DNA of 64,000 bases, taken from the NCBI RefSeq assembly GCF_007829815.1, contig NZ_VIWT01000008.1:62001-126000 (forward strand), in the 5' to 3' direction. Of this stretch, positions 16,135 to 23,041 are shown piece after piece. The position numbers were made by a program, and so were the translations under genes. The notes beneath the pieces are model-generated. The model ran no database searches. It saw only the letters and a list, made by a program, of their open reading frames with translations, and was not told where the DNA came from. Source of the stretch: Kitasatospora viridis. Lineage in GTDB: Bacteria > Actinomycetota > Actinomycetes > Streptomycetales > Streptomycetaceae. Each line of letters starts with the position of its first letter. Position 1 is the first letter of the stretch.

Positions 16135-16662
16135 TCAGGCGGTCGGCTCGGTGGCGCTGGTGGCGTCGGGGGTGGCGTCCGGGTCGGTGTCGGCAACGCC
16201 CGGGTACGTCCACTGGTTGGCGTTCTCGGGGAAGGGCCAGCGCAGCGCGGTCAGCTGGGCGCGGGTCTGGGGCGACAGGTAGAACATGCTGGAGAGGGTG
16301 TGCCCGGCGAACAGGTTGACCCAGGCCGGGGGGTCGACGGGCATCCGGCGCTTGCAGGAGCAGTAACCCTGCTCCTCGGGGTCGCACTCGGCGTCGTGCA
16401 GGGTGCGGTACTGCTGCGGGGCGGGGTTGACCAGGGTGACCAGGCGCCAATCCTGCACGGTGCCGCCCATGATGCTGGGCTTGCCGGTGTCGATGATCTC
16501 CCAGAGGCACAGGGTGCGGTTCTTCAGGTCGGCGTCGTCGGCGGCGGCGTCCAGGGCGTCCCGGACGGGGCCGAAGTTCATGTTGTCGGTGAGGGTGTCG
16601 CGGCTGAGGGTGGTGAGACGGAAGCCGGTGCGGATTCCGGCGGCGGGGGTGGTGGCGTTCAC
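16135..16662 (-). CDS. Unknown 175-aa protein with Cys cluster
   Basis: The ATG at 16662 is preceded by AGGAGCCCACC. Centrally HDAECDPEEQGYCSCKRRMP could bind a metal. The C-terminus is Asp/Thr/Ala-rich and probably disordered. It follows a long perfect hairpin and is itself followed by one, so it appears monocistronic. Not recognised. Confidence 0.6.
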   Translation of the reverse strand: MNATTPAAGIRTGFRLTTLSRDTLTDNMNFGPVRDALDAAADDADLKNRTLCLWEIIDTGKPSIMGGTVQDWRLVTLVNPAPQQYRTLHDAECDPEEQGYCSCKRRMPVDPPAWVNLFAGHTLSSMFYLSPQTRAQLTALRWPFPENANQWTYPGVADTDPDATPDATSATEPTA

Positions 16663-16706
16663 GGTGGGCTCCTGAGGGGCTGTAGGGGGTGCTGGGCGGT
16701 CTGCGG

Positions 16707-16740
16707 GCCCCCGCTGCGCCGCGCGGGGCGCAGCGGGGGC
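16707..16740 (-). terminator. Hairpin after the gene at 16751
   Basis: 14-bp perfect stem (GCCCCCGCTGCGCC) with a 6-nt loop just past the stop. Confidence 0.7.
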
Positions 16741-16750
16741 TGTGGGGCTG

Positions 16751-17845
16751 TCAGGCGGCGTGCTGGGCGGCGTCGGTCTGGTCGTACGGGAGGGGGATGG
16801 GGGCGGGCAGGGTGCGGGTGGTCTCGGGCCACCCCTTGCGCCACTCCTCGACCACGGTCAGCACGATGGGGCCGGTGACGCCGTAGTAGGCGGCGAGCAC
16901 GCGCACGGCGTCGTCCTTGGTGGTCTGGGCGGTGCCGACGACGCACCCGGCGGTGCCCTCCTCGGCGTACCACTTGCCGTCTTCGGTGATCACGCAGCCG
17001 CCGAAGTTGGCGGAGGTGACCAGGCCCTTGCCGCGTTCGACCATGTCGACGGCGACGGCGGTGGTGGTCATGATCGCGGTGAGCGCGTCGGCGGCGGCCC
17101 GGTGGGTGGCGACGGTCTTGGCGCAGTCGGCGGCGGACTTCTCGGCCTTGGTGGCCACGGTGGTCCAGTGGTGGGCGCGGTCGTCGCCGGGGCGCTCGGC
17201 GAGGGCCCGGCGGTGGCGCTCGGCTTCGGCGGTCTCGCGGCGCTCCTGGTCGGCCCAGTGGGCGGCGCTGCGCTCGTGCTCGGTGCGGAAGCGCTCCAGG
17301 GTGGGGGTGTCGGTGACCACCATGATCACGCCCACCTCGTCCCGGGTCTTGCCCGCGTACAGGGTGATGGTGCCGCCGTTGTTGATCATGACCTCCCCGT
17401 GCTCGGCGCGGACGCGCTCCACCGCCTCCCAGACCTCGGCCGGGGTCTGGTGGGTGAGGGGGCGGGAGGTGCCGCCCCAGGTGTCGGCGTAGCCGTAGGC
17501 GGGGGCGGTGAGGTGCTCGCGGGTGACGGGGATGCCCTTGACGGGGCGCAGCGGGGTGCCGGGGGTCACGCGCAGCATGGGCACGTGGTAGGTGCTCTGG
17601 GCGCCCCGGTGCTGGGAGGTGCGTTCGACGTCGTAGCCGCGCTGCTCCAGGGCGGTGGCGATGTCGTCGAGGGCGGTGGCGTCGGTGCCCTCCCAGGTGA
17701 CGGCGACTTCCCCGGGGGCGGTCTGAGAGACCTGGTAGCCGGTGTGGGGGTTGCGCCGGATGCCCTTGTCCGTGAGTGCGGTGGTGGTGGCGAGTTGGCG
17801 GGAGATGGTGGCGGCGTGGGCGGTGGTGGCGGGCTTCGCGGTCAT
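16751..17845 (-). CDS. Family A module protein, 364 aa
   Basis: The ATG at 17845 follows GGGAGCC. Residues about 35-105 contain one copy of the module shared by several family A proteins: GYQVSQTAPGEVAVTWEGTD, then LDDIATALEQRGYDVE and a closing LRVT. The central part is helical (AEAERHRRALAE). The C-terminal third (VITEDGKWYAEEGTAGCVVG) looks strand-rich. No catalytic motif is seen. Controlled by family A copy 3, 48 nt upstream. Confidence 0.65.
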   Translation of the reverse strand: MTAKPATTAHAATISRQLATTTALTDKGIRRNPHTGYQVSQTAPGEVAVTWEGTDATALDDIATALEQRGYDVERTSQHRGAQSTYHVPMLRVTPGTPLRPVKGIPVTREHLTAPAYGYADTWGGTSRPLTHQTPAEVWEAVERVRAEHGEVMINNGGTITLYAGKTRDEVGVIMVVTDTPTLERFRTEHERSAAHWADQERRETAEAERHRRALAERPGDDRAHHWTTVATKAEKSAADCAKTVATHRAAADALTAIMTTTAVAVDMVERGKGLVTSANFGGCVITEDGKWYAEEGTAGCVVGTAQTTKDDAVRVLAAYYGVTGPIVLTVVEEWRKGWPETTRTLPAPIPLPYDQTDAAQHAA

Positions 17846-17892
17846 CTCGGTGGCTCCCTGGGCGGTGGTCGGTCGAACGCAACAAGGCCAAG

Positions 17893-17932
17893 CTAGTGCA
17901 CAGCGATGAGTATGCGCAAGCTGTGTCACTAG
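17893..17932 (-). promoter_or_regulatory. Family A operator-promoter, copy 3
   Basis: Minus-strand -35 TTGCGC, 18 bp, -10 TAGCTT, arms CTAGTGACA and GTGCACTAG. The inner flanks CACAGC and GCTGTG are also complementary, extending the dyad. Confidence 0.8.
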
Positions 17933-17956
17933 ATTGGCTGGCCGGGCCGGACAACA

Positions 17957-18000
17957 GGCCGCCCCGCTGCTCCCGTCACCAGGGGCGCAGCGGGGCGGCC
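17957..18000 (-). terminator. Hairpin after the ArdA-like gene
   Basis: 14-bp perfect stem (GGCCGCCCCGCTGC) with a 16-nt loop, 12 bp after the stop at 18013. Confidence 0.65.
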
Positions 18001-18012
18001 ACCGCCACGGGC

Positions 18013-18624
18013 TCACTGCTCGCTCGGGTCTCCTGCTTCCTGCTCGAACACGTACGCCCGCCCGCCCACCTCGAAGATCAGCACGTCCTCACGGCTGAGG
18101 TAGTACCACTCCCCCGCCGACCGCCAGTCCACGAAGTCCGCCAGGCCCGTCAGGATGCCCATGCGGTCACGCCCCTCGTACTCGCTGCGGGCCCACGCCG
18201 CCACCGAGTCGAACACCCCCTGGTAGGCGTCCTCCGCGATCTCCTCCAGCTCCAGGGCCGTCACCTCGTGCTCGCCGTTGCGCTGCTCCACGAACAGGCC
18301 CATGGCGTTCACCGCGTGCTCCCCGTGCGCGTCCACCAGCTGCGCGACGGTCTCAAGCCACTGGTGCCCCTCCTCGGCAAGCACCTCGAACCCGTCCCGG
18401 CCCACCTCGGCCACGGCCGCGATGATCTCCCGCTCCCCCCGGGCCGCCCGGTCCGCCAGGGCGTAGCCGACCACCCCGAGGGAGTCCAGTTCCGCCAGCC
18501 GCTCCGTGTCGCCCGCCTCGGCCGCCTCGATGCGCTGCTCCGCGAACGCCCCGTGCACCAGCGGGTCACCCTCGAACTCGGCCAGCAGGCCCTGGATACG
18601 CGCGTCGCAGTCGAACTTGCCCAT
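18013..18624 (-). CDS. ArdA-like antirestriction protein
   Basis: 203 aa from the ATG at 18624, with GAGAGG further upstream than usual. Residues about 130-195 contain EIAEDAYQGVFDSVAAWARS and FVDWRSAGEWYY ... VGGRAYVFE, which follow the C-terminal pattern of ArdA proteins (EAYxGxFDSxxxYA ... YIDYxxYAxxL ... VYVF). ArdA is an acidic DNA mimic that blocks type I restriction enzymes and is common on conjugative elements. The N-terminal part is helical and acidic but diverges from classic ArdA, so the call is tentative. Confidence 0.5.
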   Translation of the reverse strand: MGKFDCDARIQGLLAEFEGDPLVHGAFAEQRIEAAEAGDTERLAELDSLGVVGYALADRAARGEREIIAAVAEVGRDGFEVLAEEGHQWLETVAQLVDAHGEHAVNAMGLFVEQRNGEHEVTALELEEIAEDAYQGVFDSVAAWARSEYEGRDRMGILTGLADFVDWRSAGEWYYLSREDVLIFEVGGRAYVFEQEAGDPSEQ

Positions 18625-18688
18625 GGTGATCTTGAACCCTCTCAGTACCGTCCAACGCCCCGGGACCACCCCGGACCGCCCCACCCAA

Positions 18689-18716
18689 GGGGGCGCAGCA
18701 CCACCGCCACGCCCCC
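18689..18716 (-). terminator. Hairpin after the gene at 18730
   Basis: 7-bp stem GGGGGCG/CGCCCCC with a 14-nt loop, 13 bp past the stop. Confidence 0.4.
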
Positions 18717-18729
18717 GCCCACCGCAACG

Positions 18730-19698
18730 CTAGGCCACCTCGGCCACCGGCTTGACCACCGCGACCATCAGCCGCTGCCACTTCGCCAGGATGCCGCCCG
18801 GGGGCACGTCCTCCAGGGTGATCACGCTCTCACCGCGCCCCTGCTCCCGGTACCCGGCCACCACCGCCGAGCGCACCAGCGCCACCGCCCACGCCCGGTC
18901 ACCGTGCTTGCTCCGGGTCGCGTGGGTGGGGAACTCCTCCCACACCCCCTCGAACAGCTCGCCCTGGGGCACCAGCGCCTCAGCGATGGCATCCGCGTCC
19001 GCCCGGCGCCGCTCCCCCTCCCGGTGCCAGTCCAGAATGGTCTGGTCCACCACGCGCAGCGCTGCGCCGTCGCGCCCCTCGATCAGCAGCACGCCGAACC
19101 CGGCCGCCTCCAGCGCCGCCTTAGCCTTGCCCACGGTGTCCGCGTGCCCCTCCGGCGCAGCGATGCGCGCCCCCTTGTCGTCGGAGAACGCCCGCTGGAA
19201 CGCCGCCTGGTTCTGGGCGCGGTAGTACCAGGACACCGTCACGGACGTGCCCCCGCCCTCACCCCGGCCGGGCGCGTCCTGCCGGAAGCCGTCGCTGTGC
19301 ACGCCGAAGAACCCTCCGGACTTGACGCTCTGCTCCAGCCCGGCCCCCTTCAGCACCCGGGTGATGGACCCCTTGACCGGCTCACGCACCGGCGCGGGCG
19401 CGGCCACCTCCACCACCGCCTGCTGCTCCCCGCCCTCACGCTGCTCCCGCTCGGCGCGGACCTCGGCAAGGGTGGCGTCCAGGGCTGCCTGGCGGTCGGA
19501 CTCGATGCCGGTGGCCGTGGTGAACCCGGTGTCGGTGAGGACGTAGCCGCCGTCCCCGGCGGCGCTCAGGTAGCCGTCGGCCGCGAGCGACACCAGGGTG
19601 CGCAGGTTGCCGGTGACGCGGCGCAGCGGGTTGTCGAGGGGGCTTTCGATCCCGGTGAGCAGGGCCTTGGACTTGGCGGGGCTGAGCTTGCGGGCCAT
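18730..19698 (-). CDS. Family A module protein with winged-helix start, 322 aa
   Basis: The ATG at 19698 follows CGGAGGACC. Residues about 18-65 (LDNPLRRVTGNLRTLVSLAA, then GYVLTDTGF) look like a winged helix. Residues about 110-218 hold one copy of the shared module: ITRVLKGAGL, GGFFGVHSDGF, TSVTVSWYY, AKAALEAAGFGVLLIEG and ALRVV. The C-terminal 90 residues are helical. Driven by family A copy 4 and ended by a short hairpin. Confidence 0.65.
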   Translation of the reverse strand: MARKLSPAKSKALLTGIESPLDNPLRRVTGNLRTLVSLAADGYLSAAGDGGYVLTDTGFTTATGIESDRQAALDATLAEVRAEREQREGGEQQAVVEVAAPAPVREPVKGSITRVLKGAGLEQSVKSGGFFGVHSDGFRQDAPGRGEGGGTSVTVSWYYRAQNQAAFQRAFSDDKGARIAAPEGHADTVGKAKAALEAAGFGVLLIEGRDGAALRVVDQTILDWHREGERRRADADAIAEALVPQGELFEGVWEEFPTHATRSKHGDRAWAVALVRSAVVAGYREQGRGESVITLEDVPPGGILAKWQRLMVAVVKPVAEVA

Positions 19699-19742
19699 GG
19701 GGTCCTCCGGTGCTTGGCAGGGCGTTGGTGACAGGAAGAAAG

Positions 19743-19782
19743 CTAGTGCACCGCTGCGCGTATACGCAAGTGGGTTCACGAG
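19743..19782 (-). promoter_or_regulatory. Family A operator-promoter, copy 4
   Basis: Minus-strand -35 TTGCGT, 18 bp, -10 TAGCTT, arms CTCGTGAAC and GTGCACTAG. The centre contains GCGTATACGC, itself a palindrome. Confidence 0.8.
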
Positions 19783-19883
19783 ACTTCCCGGCGGGCCAGG
19801 GTGACAACCGGCGCCCCATCACGGCCGGTAACACGAGGTGGAGTCACCACCACGAACTATGACAATCAGTGACCAAAGGGGAA

Positions 19884-19917
19884 GGGCGCGCTACCCGGTC
19901 TCCCAGGTGCGCGCCCC
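19884..19917 (-). terminator. Hairpin after the gene at 19941
   Basis: 8-bp stem GGGCGCGC/GCGCGCCC with a 17-nt loop downstream of the stop. Confidence 0.45.
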
Positions 19918-19940
19918 GCTGTTGTGCCCCCGCTTCTGCC

Positions 19941-20444
19941 CTACTCCTCGGACCACCAGTCGGTGAGGGCCGGGTCGAGGAACGCGGCGTACTGCTCCTC
20001 TCCCAGGAACTCCCGCAGGCGCGGAGTCACCACCTGGGCCGTGGTGAACTCCTCCCACTCCGCGTCCACGTCCGCGCGGGCGGTCTCGTTGCGGTCCAGC
20101 CACACGGTGAAGTCCCCGGCGCTGCGGTCGAAGTCCCGAGCGTTCTCGACCAGGTGGTGCAGCAGGTCCTGAAGGATGGGGGTGCTACCGAAGGGCCCCC
20201 GGGTGCCGTACTCGCCCGGGGTCTCGTACTCAACCAGGAGGTAGCGGCCGTGGTGCCCGGACAGGGCGCCGTCTTCCTTGTCGTCCCCGAGCGCGATCCC
20301 CGTGCCGTCCAGCAGGGCGCGGAACAGGATGACGGCCCAACGCTGAATCTGAACGGTCCCCGGGTCGGCGGTACCGATGTGATGGAAACGGGCGGTGATG
20401 GCGTTGACCTTGATGCGGCCGGACGCGGCGATCTGCTGGGCCAT
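19941..20444 (-). CDS. Unknown 167-aa protein
   Basis: The ATG at 20444 has AGAGGGAG upstream. Mixed alpha/beta with an acidic C-terminus (DPALTDWWSEE). It follows the 69-aa gene by 27 bp, so the two probably form an operon. No recognised family. Confidence 0.6.
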   Translation of the reverse strand: MAQQIAASGRIKVNAITARFHHIGTADPGTVQIQRWAVILFRALLDGTGIALGDDKEDGALSGHHGRYLLVEYETPGEYGTRGPFGSTPILQDLLHHLVENARDFDRSAGDFTVWLDRNETARADVDAEWEEFTTAQVVTPRLREFLGEEQYAAFLDPALTDWWSEE

Positions 20445-20471
20445 GGTCGTGGGGTCTCCCTCTGGGGTAGG

Positions 20472-20681
20472 TCAGTTGGTCGGAACGTCGGCGGGGCCAG
20501 CGATGTACCAGCGATCACGATGGGGGCCACCACCGAAGCGGAAGACGAGCGGGCCGACGTGGATGTCTTGGTCGGTGGGGACGTCCACGTAGCTCGCCCA
20601 GTGGAGATTGCCGTTGAGCGCCTCAACGATCTTGATGGCGAGTTCGCTCCGGCTGGGGTCGGAACTGGGATTCCGGGCCAT
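20472..20681 (-). CDS. Unknown 69-aa protein
   Basis: The ATG at 20681 is preceded by TTGGAGAACC, a good ribosome site. The protein contains ELAIKIVEALNGNLHWASYV then VGPLVFRFGGG, a helix followed by strands. It lies between a terminator and the 167-aa gene. Small soluble protein, function unknown. Confidence 0.55.
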   Translation of the reverse strand: MARNPSSDPSRSELAIKIVEALNGNLHWASYVDVPTDQDIHVGPLVFRFGGGPHRDRWYIAGPADVPTN

Positions 20682-20700
20682 GGTTCTCCAATCGGGCCGG

Positions 20701-20728
20701 GCCCGCCCGGCAGTGGTACCGGGCGGGC
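20701..20728 (-). terminator. Hairpin after the gene at 20737
   Basis: 10-bp perfect stem (GCCCGCCCGG) with an 8-nt loop, 8 bp past the stop. Confidence 0.65.
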
Positions 20729-20736
20729 GGGGGCGG

Positions 20737-21903
20737 TCAGCGCATGGTGAGGATGTTGTCCCGGGAGGACATGATGGCGGGCTGGTCGGTGTCGGCGTTC
20801 TGAACGAGCCAGGCCCGGCGGCCGTGCAGGGTGGTGGTGTCCCGCAGGATGGCCGGGAACGAGCCGCCGCCCTGGAGCGAGACGACGTTGACCAGGGTGC
20901 CGCTGGGGAAGTCGGAGACCACCGGGGAGCACTCGGTGGCCAGCCACTCCGCGCCGCCGTCGTCGGTGACCTTGACGCGGGTGGGCTCGCCGTCGCGGTA
21001 GACCATGCGGGCCACCCTGCGGACGGTGCCATCGGCAACAGCGACCCGGGCATCCCGGGGGTAGTCGAAGTGAGCCGGGGTGGGGGTGGTGGGGTAGACG
21101 GCGAGCCCGGCCGGGCCGGAGACGGCGGCGCGCACGTACTCGTTGCGGGTGACCAGGTTGGTCTCGATGCTGGCCCGCCACTCCCGGTACGGGTCGTTGG
21201 TGAAGGCGTCGACGATGGCGCTCAGCTTGGGGCCGGTGACGCGGACGACGCCGGGGCCGCCGCTCTCGACGGTGCAGCCGGTCAGCCCGGCGGCGTCGAG
21301 CAGGTCGAGGGCGGGGCCGATGGGCGAGTGGCTGCGGTGGCCGACGCGGTCGGCGATGGGGCCGCTGTTGGGGGCGTCGGGCGCGGGGGTGGTGTCGGTC
21401 ATCTTGGTCACGGTGCCGGAGAGTTCGCGGATCACGATCACGTCGCGGCCGTCGTCGCTCTTCTGGCGGGTGACGGCGGCGCCGCGCCACACGGCGGCCA
21501 CGATCCGGGCGCGGACCAGGGGCGGGGTGATGATGCGGCCGGGCTCGGGGATGCCGTTGGCGGTGACGCTGGTGTTGTACCGGTTGGGGTAGGTGCCGGT
21601 GGCGGGGTTGCAGGCCATGGCGTCCGCGATGGTGCGCACGTGGTCCCTACGGGCCTTGCTCGCCTGGGCGTCGTCGTCACCGGTGGGGGGCTCCTCGGCG
21701 TGGCGGACGGCTTCGGCGCGCCCGGCGGCGGTGAGCAGCACGCGGCGGTTGGTGCCGGTGCCGTGCTCGAAGGCCAGGTCACGGCGGATGAGGGCGTTGG
21801 CGGTGCCCTTGGGGGCGTGGACCTCGTGGCCGAAGGCGGTGAGGGCGTCGAGGAGGGCGGTGATCATGGTCGGGGTGAGCTTGGCGGGCTTGTCCGTGGC
21901 CAT
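20737..21903 (-). CDS. Family A regulon protein with winged-helix start, 388 aa
   Basis: The ATG at 21903 follows CTGGAGACC. Residues 8-70 (MITALLDALTAFGHEVHAPK, then NRRVLLTAAGRAEAV) resemble a winged helix. Residues about 205-245 (ALDLLDAAGLTGCTVESGG, VVRVTG) may be a shortened form of the shared module. The C-terminal 150 residues are strand-rich, as in small barrel repeats. Transcribed from family A copy 5. Confidence 0.65.
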   Translation of the reverse strand: MATDKPAKLTPTMITALLDALTAFGHEVHAPKGTANALIRRDLAFEHGTGTNRRVLLTAAGRAEAVRHAEEPPTGDDDAQASKARRDHVRTIADAMACNPATGTYPNRYNTSVTANGIPEPGRIITPPLVRARIVAAVWRGAAVTRQKSDDGRDVIVIRELSGTVTKMTDTTPAPDAPNSGPIADRVGHRSHSPIGPALDLLDAAGLTGCTVESGGPGVVRVTGPKLSAIVDAFTNDPYREWRASIETNLVTRNEYVRAAVSGPAGLAVYPTTPTPAHFDYPRDARVAVADGTVRRVARMVYRDGEPTRVKVTDDGGAEWLATECSPVVSDFPSGTLVNVVSLQGGGSFPAILRDTTTLHGRRAWLVQNADTDQPAIMSSRDNILTMR

Positions 21904-21949
21904 GGTGGTCTCCAGTCCTTGGCAGGGTTGGGTGGTGACAGGAAGAAAG

Positions 21950-21989
21950 CTAGTGCACCACTTCGCGTATACGCAAGTGGTTTCACGAG
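21950..21989 (-). promoter_or_regulatory. Family A operator-promoter, copy 5
   Basis: Minus-strand -35 TTGCGT, 18 bp, -10 TAGCTT, arms CTCGTGAAA and GTGCACTAG. Inner flanks ACCACTT and AAGTGGT are complementary, giving a near-continuous dyad centred on GCGTATACGC. Confidence 0.8.
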
Positions 21990-21995
21990 AGTGGG

Positions 21996-22028
21996 GCCGG
22001 GCGGCCCGGGGTGACGGGGCCGCCCGGC
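21996..22028 (-). terminator. Hairpin after the gene at 22036
   Basis: 12-bp perfect stem (GCCGGGCGGCCC) with a 9-nt loop. Confidence 0.65.
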
Positions 22029-22035
22029 TGTCTAG

Positions 22036-22905
22036 TCAGTAGTCCAGGCCCCACGCGGTCATGCGCTCGGACCACTCGCCCAGCACGGTGTGCACGGCCG
22101 TCAGGTCGTCGTACGTGGCGGTGCCGTCGTCCACCAGGCCGAGCACGCTCATGCCCGCCATGTTGGCGTCGGCGATCTCCTCGCGGGTTTGCGCCCGGTG
22201 CTGGCGGAAGCCGGGCAGGTACTCGCCGTAGACGGTGAGAGCCACGTCGGCGACCGCGAACACCCACGACGTGTAGGTGCCCCACGGGCTGTGTTCGATG
22301 TCGTCCCGCATCATCTCGGCCATGATCGCGTCGTAGCCCGGGGTGCGGCCGGTCTCGGGGTGCTCGGGCAGGCGGGCCGCCGCCTTGTGCCACTGGGCGT
22401 AGCGGGCCATGGTGCGGAACGCGGCGGCGACGTCGTCGGTGGTCACCTCGGTGTCGGTGACGTCGTCGGTGTCGATCATGTCGAACACCATCGCGGCCGG
22501 GTAGGTGTCACGGTAGGCGTTGGCCACGACTGCCGGGGTGGCGTGCGCGGTGGTGTCGTCGAGCGCGGTCCCGGTCCGGGCGTAGTGCACGGCGCTCAGC
22601 GCGATGATCCAGTCGACGATGGTGTCGTGGTCCAGGTCGTTGGTGCGGATCTCGTCGATGAGCTCGCGGTAGCCCTCGGTGTTCCAGCCGACGCGGATGC
22701 CCTGGGGGGTGCGGTTGACGGTGGTCCCCAGGATCTCCCACCCGTCGGTTTCGATGCCGGGCCAGTCGGCGGCGGTGGGCTCGCTCGCGCCGCCGAAGTA
22801 CAGGTGGGTGTCGGTGGTCTCGCCGGGGCGGCCGATGACCAGTTCGACGTGCCAGCGGGCCTCGGACGGGGCGACCTGCGGGCGGGGGGAGGGCATGGCG
22901 GGCAT
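22036..22905 (-). CDS. Family A regulon protein, 289 aa, unknown
   Basis: The ATG at 22905 follows CTGGAGCCC. Residues 17-80 are strand-rich (WHVELVIGRPG, THLYFGG, WEILGTTV); the rest is mainly helical with many Asp/Thr (DMIDTDDVTDTEVTTDDVAA). It may carry a shortened copy of the shared module near the start, but I am unsure. Own promoter (copy 6) and own terminator. Confidence 0.65.
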   Translation of the reverse strand: MPAMPSPRPQVAPSEARWHVELVIGRPGETTDTHLYFGGASEPTAADWPGIETDGWEILGTTVNRTPQGIRVGWNTEGYRELIDEIRTNDLDHDTIVDWIIALSAVHYARTGTALDDTTAHATPAVVANAYRDTYPAAMVFDMIDTDDVTDTEVTTDDVAAAFRTMARYAQWHKAAARLPEHPETGRTPGYDAIMAEMMRDDIEHSPWGTYTSWVFAVADVALTVYGEYLPGFRQHRAQTREEIADANMAGMSVLGLVDDGTATYDDLTAVHTVLGEWSERMTAWGLDY

Positions 22906-22949
22906 GAGGGCTCCAGGGGCGTTCGGGTGCGGTGGTGACAGGAAGAAAT

Positions 22950-22989
22950 CTAGTGCACTGTCATGAGTATGCGCAAGACAGTGCACAAG
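22950..22989 (-). promoter_or_regulatory. Family A operator-promoter, copy 6
   Basis: Minus-strand -35 TTGCGC, 18 bp, -10 TAGATT. The arms are the most symmetric of all: GTGCACTGTC upstream and GACAGTGCAC downstream, 10 bp perfectly inverted. Confidence 0.85.
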
Positions 22990-22992
22990 AAT

Positions 22993-23026
22993 GGGTGCCG
23001 CCCCGTCGTCTCCCGGGGCGGCACCC
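22993..23026 (-). terminator. Hairpin after the 945-aa gene
   Basis: 13-bp perfect stem (GGGTGCCGCCCCG) with an 8-nt loop, 15 bp past the stop. Confidence 0.7.
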
Positions 23027-23041
23027 TCTCTCTCCGCAGCG

